Positions 25,680 through 34,764 of a stretch of DNA of 64,000 bases are shown here, piece after piece (the stretch's first letter is position 1; every line of letters begins with the position of its first letter). Origin of the DNA: an uncultured Clostridia bacterium (lineage in GTDB: Bacteria > Bacillota > Clostridia > Oscillospirales > Ruminococcaceae); NCBI GenBank assembly GCA_947624675.1, contig CANQLI010000003.1:62001-126000 (forward strand), given 5' to 3'. The translations under genes and the position numbers were made by a program. The notes below the pieces were generated by a model. That model had not been told where the DNA came from. It ran no database searches and was given only the letters and a program-made list of their open reading frames with translations.

Positions 25680-25966
25680 TCGTTGTTATTATGTTTGTGG
25701 GAATAGCGCTTGCTGCGGCAGGTATCTTACTTATTGTAAAGGTGAAGTCGGACATCACAAATAAAACACGGACAAGGGGAAAAGATATAGAGCAAAGTGA
25801 AGAGATAGGCACAACACTTGCATCAATGGGTTCTATAATCTGCTTGGCGTCTATTGTTAAAATGGCAGGAGCTATTTCTACCTTGCCGTATGTATTTATA
25901 ATGATATTGGATATAGCGTGTCTTGTGGGGCTGTTGTATCTTATAAATAAAAAGCATACGGCTTAA
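25676..25966 (+). CDS. Small membrane protein of unknown function
   Basis: 96 residues: one N-terminal membrane helix (1-22), a polar stretch with KTRTRGKDIEQSEE, then two hydrophobic helices. The start overlaps the whiA stop (ATGA) and GGAGG lies 10 nt upstream, so translation is coupled. I do not recognise the family. Its position between whiA and dnaE does not suggest a role. Confidence 0.75.
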   Translation: MIVVIMFVGIALAAAGILLIVKVKSDITNKTRTRGKDIEQSEEIGTTLASMGSIICLASIVKMAGAISTLPYVFIMILDIACLVGLLYLINKKHTA

Positions 25967-26001
25967 AGGTACATAGATTTTTGTTAAGGCGGTGAGGTAT
26001 C

Positions 26002-29000
26002 GTGGTCGATTTTGTGCATCTTCATGTTCACAGCGAATATTCTTTGTTAGACGGAGCGTGTAGGATTAAAGAACTTGTAAGTCGTGCTAAGGAGCTTGGT
26101 CAGATGGCTATTGCCGTGACCGACCACGGCAATATGTACGCCGCTATTGAGTTTTATAATGAGTGCAAGGCAAACGGTATAAAGCCTATAATCGGCTGCG
26201 AAGTATATGTCGCGAACAGGACGAGATTTGACAAGGTCAACAGGATAGATAAAAACTACCACCTCGTTTTGCTCTGTGAGAATATGACGGGATATAAAAA
26301 TCTGATAAAGCTTGTGTCTATCGGCTATACTGAAGGATTTTATTCAAGACCGAGAGTAGACCTTGATTGCTTGAGAAAATATCACGAAGGGCTTATTTGT
26401 CTATCAGCCTGCCTTGCCGGAGAGGTAAATCAAAAGCTTTTGAACAACGATTTTGAATCTGCTGTCGAAACAGCGCTTTTGTACCGTGATATTTTCGGAA
26501 AAGACAATTACTTTATTGAGGTACAGAATCAGGAGTTTGACACACAGGAACAGATAATCCCGCTTCAGTATTCTCTTTCGGCACGCACCGGAATACCGCT
26601 TGTCGCCACGAACGACGCTCATTATATAAACAAGGAGGATTCAAAGGCACAAAGGATACTTATGTGCATAGCGACAAATACAACTGTAAATGATCCTAAG
26701 TCTTTGGAATTTCCGACAGACGAATTCTATATAAAATCCGGCGATGAAATGTCAAAGCTTTTTCCTGCTCACCCGGAGGCAGTTTCAAATACTGTTAAAA
26801 TAGCTGAGCGCTGCTGTGTTGAATTTGAATTCGGTGTTACAAAGCTTCCGTATGTGAAATTTGACGGGGTAGATGATAACACGGAATTCTTTGTGAATAT
26901 GTGCAGAAAGGGACTTATAGAGAAGTATAAAACGCCGACTGAGGAAGCAAAAAAGCGTCTTGAATATGAAATATCTGTAATCAGGCAGATGGGGTATGTT
27001 GACTATTACCTTATCGTGTGGGATTTTATAAACTACGCAAAGAAAAACGACATACCCGTAGGACCCGGAAGAGGCTCGGGAGCAGGAAGCTTATGTGCAT
27101 ATTGTATAGGTATAACAGCGATTGATCCTCTTAAATATAATTTGTTATTTGAGAGATTTTTAAATCCCGAAAGAGTAAGTATGCCGGATTTTGACATAGA
27201 TTTTTGTATTGAGGGCAGACAGCGGGTGATAGATTATGTCTGCAGCAGATACGGAAACGATCATGTAGCACAGATCATCACCTTCGGAACACTTGCTGCA
27301 AGGGCGGCGATAAGAGATGTAGCAAGGGCAATGGCTCTGCCGTATCAGCTTGCCGACAAGGTAGCAAAGCTAGTTCCGAGAGAAATAAATATAACACTTT
27401 CGGCTGCGCTTAAAAAGTCACCCGATCTAAAGGAGCTTTATAATAGTGACAGCCGGATAAGAGAACTTATTGATACGGCGATGAAGGTAGAGGGTATGCC
27501 AAGAAACTCATCCACTCACGCAGCCGGAGTTGTAATAACAAAAGACCCTGTTGTGAGCTATGTTCCGCTTCAGAGCAGCGACGGACAGATTGTGACTCAG
27601 TATACTATGAGCGTTCTTGAGCGTCTGGGACTGTTAAAAATAGATTTTCTGGGGCTTAGGAACTTAACGGTTATAAAGAATTGTCAGAAGCTTATAAACG
27701 AAACGGACAAAAGCTTTGATATAAAAAACATTCCGTATGATGACAGTAAGGTTTTTGAGATGTTCTGCGAGGGACAGACTCAGGGCGTGTTTCAGTTTGA
27801 AAGCGCCGGTATGACCTCGACGATAGTAAGACTGAGACCGACCTGCCTTGAGGACCTTATAGCGGTAATTTCTCTGTACCGCCCCGGACCTATGGATTCA
27901 ATCCCGACTTATATACACAACCGACATAATCCAAAAGATGTGACCTATAAAACGCCGCTTTTAAAGGATATTTTAGATGTTACCTATGGGTGTATAGTCT
28001 ATCAGGAGCAGGTAATGCAGATATTTAGGGTGCTTGCGGGATATTCTTACGGAAGAGCGGATATAGTAAGACGGGCGATGGCAAAGAAAAAACATGATGT
28101 TCTCGCAGCGGAAAGAAAGGCCTTTGTATACGGAGAAAAAAACCCTGACGGAAGCGTAAACTGTATAGGCTGTGTGAACAACGGGATAGACGAAAAGACG
28201 GCAAATGATATTTTCGATGAGATGAGCTCATTTGCGTCATATGCCTTTAATAAATCTCACGCTGCGGCATATGCAACCGTTGCGTATCAGACGGCGTATC
28301 TTAAATGTCACTACTTTAAGGAATATATGGCTTCACTTATGACAAGTGTTTTAGGCGAGGGCTCTAACAGTAAAATGTTTGAGTATATAAAGACCTGTGA
28401 ACAGCAGGGTGTATCGCTTTTGCCGATAGATATAAATGAGAGCGAAGAGGGCTTTGCTGTTTCTGGAAATTCTATAAGATATGCGTTGCTTGCGATAAAA
28501 AGCTTGGGAAGAGGAGTTATACAAAGCATCGTACAAGACCGTAAGCTAAAGGGAAGGTTTACTTCGCTTCAGGATTTTCTTGAGAGAATGAGCGACAATA
28601 TAAATACGAGAGTGGTAGAAGCTCTTATTAAAAGCGGAGCGTTTGATTCATTTAAAAATAACAGGCGAGAAATGATGAGCGCATTTGAGCCTCTTATGAA
28701 AAGTATCGCAGAGAACAAGCGAAAAAATATTGACGGACAGTTTGACTTTTTTTCCGACCCCGAAAGTGAAAAGCTTGAAATGAAGATCCCGCCGCTTCCC
28801 GAATATCCAAGAGCCGAGCTTTTGGCATTTGAAAAACAGACGGTAGGCTCTTATATTTCGGGTCATCCGATAAAGGAATACGGTTTGGAAAAGGAGCTTT
28901 TCGGCGCTCCTGACATTTCTCAGATACTAAGCTCATTTGATGATTCAAACGGACGCTTTAAAGACGGAGATGTTTTGTGTGTATTAGTAATGATAGAATC

Positions 29001-29463
29001 CTCAAAGCTGTTTTTAACCAAACAGGGGACAAATATGAGCTTTGTTACGGCTTCCGACGCATCGGGTGAGATAGAGATGCTTGTTTTTCCGAATTTGTTT
29101 GCAGAAAAGAAACAGCTTATATATGAAGGCTCTGTTGTGTCTGCAAGATGTAAAATAAGCGTAAAGGACGATGAGGCGCCAAAGCTTATCGTCGAAGCGA
29201 TGAGTGAAGTTTCAGATGCGATAGATAAGTCTACTTTATGGATAAGGCTTGAGAAGTATGATGAGGGCTTGCTCGATCGGTGTGTTGAACTGTTAAAGGG
29301 GTTTAGCGGTAAGACACGAGCTGCGTTTTATCTGTCAGATTCAAAAAGGCGGTTTTTGCCAAAACACATATCGGGAGTCATGATATGTGAAGGGCTAATA
29401 AACAGTCTCAGACAAATTGTAAACAAGGAAAACATAAAGCTTTCTTTACCTTCAATATTATAG
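26002..29463 (+). CDS. dnaE: DNA polymerase III alpha subunit, DnaE type
   Basis: 1153 residues: N-terminal PHP domain (HLHVHSEYSLLDGACRI), polymerase palm with PGRGSGAGSL and the catalytic PDFDIDF, KSHAAAYA motif, and a C-terminal OB-fold (~990-1070). Lacks the exonuclease insertion of PolC, so it is the DnaE class, which in Firmicutes extends primers or does lagging-strand and error-prone synthesis. Starts with GTG after GGTGAGG. Confidence 0.97.
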   Translation: MVDFVHLHVHSEYSLLDGACRIKELVSRAKELGQMAIAVTDHGNMYAAIEFYNECKANGIKPIIGCEVYVANRTRFDKVNRIDKNYHLVLLCENMTGYKNLIKLVSIGYTEGFYSRPRVDLDCLRKYHEGLICLSACLAGEVNQKLLNNDFESAVETALLYRDIFGKDNYFIEVQNQEFDTQEQIIPLQYSLSARTGIPLVATNDAHYINKEDSKAQRILMCIATNTTVNDPKSLEFPTDEFYIKSGDEMSKLFPAHPEAVSNTVKIAERCCVEFEFGVTKLPYVKFDGVDDNTEFFVNMCRKGLIEKYKTPTEEAKKRLEYEISVIRQMGYVDYYLIVWDFINYAKKNDIPVGPGRGSGAGSLCAYCIGITAIDPLKYNLLFERFLNPERVSMPDFDIDFCIEGRQRVIDYVCSRYGNDHVAQIITFGTLAARAAIRDVARAMALPYQLADKVAKLVPREINITLSAALKKSPDLKELYNSDSRIRELIDTAMKVEGMPRNSSTHAAGVVITKDPVVSYVPLQSSDGQIVTQYTMSVLERLGLLKIDFLGLRNLTVIKNCQKLINETDKSFDIKNIPYDDSKVFEMFCEGQTQGVFQFESAGMTSTIVRLRPTCLEDLIAVISLYRPGPMDSIPTYIHNRHNPKDVTYKTPLLKDILDVTYGCIVYQEQVMQIFRVLAGYSYGRADIVRRAMAKKKHDVLAAERKAFVYGEKNPDGSVNCIGCVNNGIDEKTANDIFDEMSSFASYAFNKSHAAAYATVAYQTAYLKCHYFKEYMASLMTSVLGEGSNSKMFEYIKTCEQQGVSLLPIDINESEEGFAVSGNSIRYALLAIKSLGRGVIQSIVQDRKLKGRFTSLQDFLERMSDNINTRVVEALIKSGAFDSFKNNRREMMSAFEPLMKSIAENKRKNIDGQFDFFSDPESEKLEMKIPPLPEYPRAELLAFEKQTVGSYISGHPIKEYGLEKELFGAPDISQILSSFDDSNGRFKDGDVLCVLVMIESSKLFLTKQGTNMSFVTASDASGEIEMLVFPNLFAEKKQLIYEGSVVSARCKISVKDDEAPKLIVEAMSEVSDAIDKSTLWIRLEKYDEGLLDRCVELLKGFSGKTRAAFYLSDSKRRFLPKHISGVMICEGLINSLRQIVNKENIKLSLPSIL

Positions 29464-29489
29464 AGAATAATAAAAAGGAGTTGTTGATA

Positions 29490-30755
29490 TTGTCAATAGA
29501 CACTAAAAGGGAAAAAATAAACGAAGGAGCTATGCTTACCACGATAACCGATAAGAAGTTTAAGACGAACTCGGTCGTAATAAGATTTATAGTGCCTTTG
29601 TCGGAGGAGAGCGCAGCAGCAAATTCGCTTGCGGCACAGCTTCTGATACTGTCACACAAAAAATACGGCGGCTTGACTGCGATAACCGATTTTACAAACA
29701 AGCTTTACGGTGCGTCGATCGGAGCTTCGACCTTTAAGGTGGGCGATAATCAGGTCGTTGCGTTTACGGCATCCTCAATAAGAAATGAGTACGCTCTTGA
29801 GGGTGAACAGCTTTTTGAAAGTGTGATAAAAGTTTTGCTTGAGTGCATATTTGACCCGGACGAGTTCAGCGACAAATATTTTGAGCTTAAAAAAGCGGAG
29901 CTTATAAGCTCGATCGACAGTGAGGTCAATGAAAAAAGAACTTTTGCGATCTTAAATGCGACAAGTGCCGCCTTTGAAAACGAACCTTACGCTTTACCGC
30001 CATACGGAACGAGAGCCTCTGCCGAAGCACTTACAAAGGATAAGGTTTTTTCGGCATATAAAAACCTTTTAAGCACCGCCGGGGTTGAGGTATCACTGGT
30101 CGGAGCGGGAGACTTTGATAAGGCAAAAGAGCTTATAAAACAGCGCTTTGACAAGCCGAATTTAAAGGTAAAGAGTTATCCTTTTATAAATTACAGTGAA
30201 GCTAAGGCGGGAGTAAAATATGCCGAGGACAGCTTTGATATGAATCAGCTTAAGATGGTAATGGTGTTTAAGACCTCATACAGAAATGACGCTGTAAACG
30301 GGCTTTTCTCAGCGCTTTTAGGCGGAACACCTTTTTCAAAGCTTTTTATGAATGTAAGAGAAAAGCTGAGCCTTTGTTATTACTGTGCTTCAAGGGTAAT
30401 ATATGAAAAGGGAGCGATAATGATAGATAGCGGAATCGACCCTAAAAATCTTGAAGAGGCAAAGGCTGAGATATTAAATCAGCTAGATCAGATCAAAAAA
30501 GGCAATTTTACTGACGAGGAGCTTTACAACACAAAGCTTGCGCTTAAAGGAAGCTTTGTTTCTGTCTACGATTCTCCGAGCGAGCTTGCGGCTTGGTACT
30601 TTATACGGACAGCAAGAGGACACGAGGGAGAATCTCCTGATGACGCACAGAAAAAGATGTTTGAGGTTACAAGAGACGAGATAATTGCCGCAGCAAACAG
30701 TCTTACACTCGACACAGTCTATACGCTTAAAAATAACGGAGGTGAAAAGCAGTGA
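29490..30755 (+). CDS. M16-family peptidase-like protein lacking the zinc motif (YfmF type)
   Basis: 421 residues in the M16 fold, but the HxxEH zinc motif expected near the N-terminus is absent (the region reads AAQLLILSHKKYGG). Its partner downstream has the motif. In B. subtilis the equivalent pair is YfmF-YfmH (AlbE-AlbF-like heterodimers). TTG 29490 is chosen, as AAGGAG is 9 nt upstream; TTG codons at 29481 and 29484 are too close. Overlaps the partner gene by 4 nt. Confidence 0.85.
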   Translation: MSIDTKREKINEGAMLTTITDKKFKTNSVVIRFIVPLSEESAAANSLAAQLLILSHKKYGGLTAITDFTNKLYGASIGASTFKVGDNQVVAFTASSIRNEYALEGEQLFESVIKVLLECIFDPDEFSDKYFELKKAELISSIDSEVNEKRTFAILNATSAAFENEPYALPPYGTRASAEALTKDKVFSAYKNLLSTAGVEVSLVGAGDFDKAKELIKQRFDKPNLKVKSYPFINYSEAKAGVKYAEDSFDMNQLKMVMVFKTSYRNDAVNGLFSALLGGTPFSKLFMNVREKLSLCYYCASRVIYEKGAIMIDSGIDPKNLEEAKAEILNQLDQIKKGNFTDEELYNTKLALKGSFVSVYDSPSELAAWYFIRTARGHEGESPDDAQKKMFEVTRDEIIAAANSLTLDTVYTLKNNGGEKQ

Positions 30756-32029
30756 ACGGAGAAGTTATAACAAACAGCATAACCAGCGACAGCTATAAAA
30801 AATTTCATCACCCGTCGGGACTTGAGGTGCTGGTTTGGGAGATGCCGGGATTTTCGTCGACATATGCGCTTTTTGCAACAAAGTACGGTTCTATAAACAC
30901 GCGCTTTAAAACGGTTGCCGACAGCGATTTTGTAGATGTTCCTGATGGTATTGCCCACTTTTTGGAGCACAAGCTGTTTGAAAATGAGGATTGTGACGCC
31001 TTTGAGCTTTATGCAAAAACCGGAGCAAGTGCAAACGCATATACTACATTTGACCACACGGCGTATCTTTTTGAATGCTCGGAAAATTACGGTGAGTCGC
31101 TTAAGATTTTGCTTGATTTTGTTCAAAAGCCATATTTTACACAGGCGACTGTTGATAAGGAGCAGGGCATAATCGGACAGGAGATTAAGATGTGCGAGGA
31201 TTCTCCTCAAAGACAGGTATTGTTTAATCTTTTAAAGTGCCTATATACAAAGCATCCGGTGAGAATAGATATTGCGGGAACTGTTGAGTCGATAGCAAAA
31301 ATAGATGCCGAGCTTTTATACAGATGCTACCGTACATTTTATAATCTTCACAATATGGTTTTGGTAGTAGCGGGAAACTGTAATGCCGACGAGGTTATGA
31401 ATATATGTGATGAAAAGCTTGTTACTTGCGGTGACATAGGACTTGAGACGGCTTTTCCGAAAGAGCCTATGGAGGTAAGTCAAAAGTATATTGAGGAGAT
31501 AATGCCTGTCGGAACCACCCTGTTTAACATCGGTTACAAGGTCCCGGCTAAGGATAAGGAAGAGCTTGTGAAAGCGGAGCTGGAATCCTCTATTTTGCTA
31601 CAGCTTATGCTCGGAAGCGGATCGCCGCTTTATAAGGAGCTTTTTGACGAAGGTCTTATAAATTCACAGTTTACATCAGAGGTGTTTTACGGAAGCGGAT
31701 TTTTTGCAAATCTGGTTGGAGGCGAGTCAAAGGATCCTGAGATGGTATACAATAGGATAAATGAGGAGATAGCGAGGTATAAAAACGAGGGCTTTGATGA
31801 GGAAAAGTTCCGCATTATAAAAAACAGTATGTACGGAACTATGATAAGAAGCTTTGAGAATGTAGAATCCTGCGCTAACGCAATGCTCGGGTCTTATATT
31901 CTTGGAGACCTGTCGGCATACGCTCCGCTTGAAGCGCTTGCTAAGATAACGATAAATGATATTGAAAATGATCTTATAGAGCTGTTTAATACAGATTATT
32001 CCGCATTATCGGTTGTAAAAGCACAGTAG
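30752..32029 (+). CDS. M16-family zinc peptidase (YfmH type)
   Basis: 425 residues with the inverted zinc motif HFLEH in GIAHFLEHKLFE and the downstream ASANAYTTFDHTAY block typical of active M16 proteases. Starts with a GTG overlapping the stop of the upstream inactive homologue, with GGAGGTG before it. The two probably form a clam-shell heterodimer that processes or degrades peptides. Physiological substrate unknown. Confidence 0.9.
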   Translation: MNGEVITNSITSDSYKKFHHPSGLEVLVWEMPGFSSTYALFATKYGSINTRFKTVADSDFVDVPDGIAHFLEHKLFENEDCDAFELYAKTGASANAYTTFDHTAYLFECSENYGESLKILLDFVQKPYFTQATVDKEQGIIGQEIKMCEDSPQRQVLFNLLKCLYTKHPVRIDIAGTVESIAKIDAELLYRCYRTFYNLHNMVLVVAGNCNADEVMNICDEKLVTCGDIGLETAFPKEPMEVSQKYIEEIMPVGTTLFNIGYKVPAKDKEELVKAELESSILLQLMLGSGSPLYKELFDEGLINSQFTSEVFYGSGFFANLVGGESKDPEMVYNRINEEIARYKNEGFDEEKFRIIKNSMYGTMIRSFENVESCANAMLGSYILGDLSAYAPLEALAKITINDIENDLIELFNTDYSALSVVKAQ

Positions 32030-32057
32030 GAATAAACGACAGAAGGGACGGTTTAAA

Positions 32058-33311
32058 ATGACGCAGATTTTAGCGAATATGCATGTTAGCTTTCCGAATC
32101 TCGGAAGCTCAGACAACATCTTTAAAACAGGGTTTGATATAGACAATGTTTTGTTTAAGATACCGGGACTTGATTTTAATATTTACTGGTACGGTTTTTT
32201 GATTGCACTCGGAATTTTAATCGCGATGATATATGGGCTTAGAAAATCTCCTAAGTTCGGACTTAATCCCGACAGAGTCACCGATGCGGTCATCGGAGGC
32301 TTGATAGGCGCTGTGATCGGTGCGAGAGCATATTATGTTGCGTTCAGCTTCAGCAATTATGTTGTTGACGGAAAAATCTCGTGGATGGATATAATAAGCG
32401 TTCGTGACGGAGGTCTCGCAATATACGGCGGAATTATCGGAGCGATCATCGTAGGCGGAATTGTGGCTAAGATAAGAAAGCTTAAAATACCGGCGCTTTT
32501 AGATGTTACCGCACCGTGCTTCCTTATTGGGCAGTGTATAGGAAGATGGGGAAACTTTTTCAATCAGGAGGCTTTCGGAGATAATACGAGCCTGCCTTGG
32601 GGAATGTTTTCAAATCAGACATACTCGTATATTGCCGAGCATTATACCGACGGTTCGGTCGATCCGTCATTACCCGTTCACCCTTGTTTTTTATATGAAT
32701 CTCTGTGGTGTCTGATAGGCTTTATCATTCTGGCTGTTCTTGCAAAGAGAAGAAAGTTTGACGGAGAGCTGTTTTTGATGTATATCGGCTGGTACGGACT
32801 CGGAAGATTCTTTATCGAAGGGTTAAGAACAGACAGCCTTTATCTGTTTAATATAAGAGTTTCACAGCTTGTTGCCGGAACCTGCGTGCTCGTTTCAATA
32901 GTCCTTATAATAATCTTCAGAAGTCTTGCAAAGCGCAACGAGACGGTCCTTTATGTCAATACGAGCGAATCGGTAAGAATGCTCGCAGGATATACCGCGA
33001 AGGTAAAGGCAAAGGCTGAGAAAAAGGAGCTTTCTAAAAAGCTTAAGGCGGCTAAAGAAACAGGAGAGGGAATTACCGATCTGACGAAAGAGTATGAGGA
33101 AAAGTTTGGCGACAGCAAAAAGTTTAACGCATATATTGAGGGAATGGCAAGACTTATCTTGGAAAAAGAAGAAAACGAGTCACTGGATAAACAGAACATC
33201 GAAGATGAAAAGATAAAAGAGGACAGAAGTCTTATTATAGAAGATGATACTGATGAAAGCAATGTAAATGACAATTCAGATGATAACAACACAGAATCGG
33301 AGGACGAATAG
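32058..33311 (+). CDS. lgt: Prolipoprotein diacylglyceryl transferase with long acidic C-terminal tail
   Basis: 417 residues. The first ~300 are Lgt: several membrane helices, the GGLAIYGGIIGA segment, the signature GRWGNFFNQEAFG and HPCFLYESLW. It attaches diacylglycerol to the lipobox cysteine of preprolipoproteins. The last ~115 residues are a hydrophilic extension: lysine-rich helix, then a strongly acidic, Asn/Asp/Glu-rich end, not found in typical ~280-residue Lgt. folD follows without a gap. Confidence 0.93.
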   Translation: MTQILANMHVSFPNLGSSDNIFKTGFDIDNVLFKIPGLDFNIYWYGFLIALGILIAMIYGLRKSPKFGLNPDRVTDAVIGGLIGAVIGARAYYVAFSFSNYVVDGKISWMDIISVRDGGLAIYGGIIGAIIVGGIVAKIRKLKIPALLDVTAPCFLIGQCIGRWGNFFNQEAFGDNTSLPWGMFSNQTYSYIAEHYTDGSVDPSLPVHPCFLYESLWCLIGFIILAVLAKRRKFDGELFLMYIGWYGLGRFFIEGLRTDSLYLFNIRVSQLVAGTCVLVSIVLIIIFRSLAKRNETVLYVNTSESVRMLAGYTAKVKAKAEKKELSKKLKAAKETGEGITDLTKEYEEKFGDSKKFNAYIEGMARLILEKEENESLDKQNIEDEKIKEDRSLIIEDDTDESNVNDNSDDNNTESEDE

Positions 33312-34163
33312 ATGGGACAACTTATTGACGGAAAGCTGATATCAAAGAAGGTTAAAGATGAGGTAAGAGAAAAGACACAGGCGTTAAAGGAGCGGGGTAT
33401 AGTTCCGGGACTTGCGGTAATAATTGTAGGTGAAGACCCGGCGTCACAGATATATGTGAGAAATAAGCAGCGCGCCTGTGAGGAGGTGGGCTTTGAGTCA
33501 TATAAGTATGCCCTTCCCGAAAGCACCACACAGCAGGAGCTTTTAGAGCTTATTAAAAAGCTTAATGACGACAAGAGTGTAAACGGTATTTTGTGTCAGC
33601 TCCCGCTGCCTAAGCATATTGATGAAAGCACAGTCATAAACAACATTTTACCTGAAAAGGATGTCGATGCTTTTCACCCTGTAAATGTCGGAAAGATAAT
33701 GATAGGCGATTACTCGTTTTTACCTTGTACTCCTGCGGGAGTGATGGAGCTTATAGCTTCGACCGGTACTGAAATAACGGGAAAGGAATGTGTCGTTGTC
33801 GGTAGGAGCAATATCGTCGGAAAGCCTATGGCTATGCTGTTGCTTCATAAAAGCGGAACTGTTACGGTCTGTCACTCAAAGACCGTCGATTTAAAGGCGC
33901 AGTGTAAAAGAGCGGATATTCTTGTGGCGGCGGTTGGAGTTCCAAAGCTTATTAAGGGAGATATGGTAAAGGAAGGTGCCGTTTTGATAGATGTCGGTAT
34001 GAACAGGGATGAAAACGGAAAGCTGTGCGGCGACATTGATTTTGAATCCTGTAAGGATAAGGCGTCGTATATAACTCCTGTTCCCGGAGGAGTCGGACCT
34101 ATGACTATCGCTATGCTTATGAAAAATACTCTTACAGCCGCAATCATACAGAACGAAAATTAA
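33312..34163 (+). CDS. folD: Methylenetetrahydrofolate dehydrogenase/cyclohydrolase
   Basis: 283 residues. Interconverts 5,10-methylene- and 10-formyl-THF using NADP. Visible: YVRNKQRACEEVGF with the catalytic lysine, QLPLPKHID, DVDAFHPVNVG, the nucleotide-binding GRSNIVGKPMAMLL and the C-terminal TPVPGGVGPMTIAML signature. The ATG directly follows the lgt stop codon, and its ribosome site is inside lgt. Confidence 0.97.
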   Translation: MGQLIDGKLISKKVKDEVREKTQALKERGIVPGLAVIIVGEDPASQIYVRNKQRACEEVGFESYKYALPESTTQQELLELIKKLNDDKSVNGILCQLPLPKHIDESTVINNILPEKDVDAFHPVNVGKIMIGDYSFLPCTPAGVMELIASTGTEITGKECVVVGRSNIVGKPMAMLLLHKSGTVTVCHSKTVDLKAQCKRADILVAAVGVPKLIKGDMVKEGAVLIDVGMNRDENGKLCGDIDFESCKDKASYITPVPGGVGPMTIAMLMKNTLTAAIIQNEN

Positions 34164-34186
34164 ATGTTAACAATTTGTAAACTCTC

Positions 34187-34215
34187 TTTACAAACAAAAG
34201 GTATTGTGATAAAAT
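34187..34215 (+). promoter_or_regulatory. Promoter of rpsO
   Basis: TTTACA (34187-34192), 17-nt spacer, TAAAAT (34210-34215). Confidence 0.65.
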
Positions 34216-34221
34216 TTATAA

Positions 34222-34299
34222 GGTTGTGATTAACCAGTATATTCCTTGCCACGGTTTCGGGCGGTCGCCTTTTTAGGAAGTATCAAAAGCCCTATACTG
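34222..34299 (+). promoter_or_regulatory. Structured rpsO leader, candidate S15 autoregulatory RNA
   Basis: In the ~115-nt leader, CAGTATA (34235-34241) pairs with TATACTG (34293-34299) and the adjoining TTCC with GGAA (34276-34279), while GGTT/AACC forms a small 5' hairpin. S15 represses its own mRNA through structured leaders in several bacterial lineages. This layout fits such a leader, but the class is not one I can name. Confidence 0.5.
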
Positions 34300-34336
34300 T
34301 GATAACGGAAAATTTTTAGAAAAGAGGTACATTGTA

Positions 34337-34603
34337 ATGCTGAGAAAAGAAGAAAAAACCGCTATTATCGAAGCGAACAGAAAACACGAAACAGATACCG
34401 GTTCGCCGGAGGTCCAGATCGCTATTTTGACAAAGAGGATAAACGATCTCACTGAGCATCTTAAGGTTCATAAGAAGGACCACCATTCGAGAAGAGGACT
34501 TCTTAAAATGGTAGGTAAGAGAAGAAACCTTCTTAACTATCTTATCAAAACGGATATCGAAAGATACAGAGCGGTTATCGAAAAGCTCGGAATCCGTAAG
34601 TAA
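34337..34603 (+). CDS. rpsO: 30S ribosomal protein S15
   Basis: 88 residues, family length. Binds 16S rRNA early in small-subunit assembly. The signatures [35 protein letters not shown] and LLNYL are all intact. The next gene is pnp, the classic rpsO-pnp order. Confidence 0.98.
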   Translation: MLRKEEKTAIIEANRKHETDTGSPEVQIAILTKRINDLTEHLKVHKKDHHSRRGLLKMVGKRRNLLNYLIKTDIERYRAVIEKLGIRK

Positions 34604-34618
34604 TTTTGTCATCTTTAA

Positions 34619-34654
34619 GGCAGCAGCAGCGTTTTCGTTTGCTGTCTGCCTTTT
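34619..34654 (+). terminator. Terminator/attenuator between rpsO and pnp
   Basis: GGCAGCAGC pairs with GCTGTCTGCC (one bulge) followed by TTTT. Confidence 0.65.
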
Positions 34655-34676
34655 GGCGTATATTGAGCGGGTGTGA

Positions 34677-34727
34677 TTAGCATTAAACAGAGAGCTTATT
34701 TTAGCTGAGTTCTGTGTTTATTGCTAA
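34677..34727 (+). promoter_or_regulatory. Long hairpin in the pnp leader
   Basis: TTAGCA (34677-34682) pairs with TGCTAA (34722-34727), extended by TAAACAGA with TCTGTGTTTA (bulge) and AGCT with AGCT. In E. coli a pnp leader hairpin is cut by RNase III and PNPase represses its own mRNA; this hairpin is a candidate for the same role. Confidence 0.5.
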
Positions 34728-34764
34728 AGCTCCTGCTTAAAATAAAAGAAAAGGAGTAAAAAGT

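Noticed and set aside
34164-34190. Rex-like half sites TTAACAA and TTGTAAA before rpsO
   Set aside because: Orientation and spacing do not match TTGTTAA-N4-TTAACAA; it is AT-rich promoter sequence.
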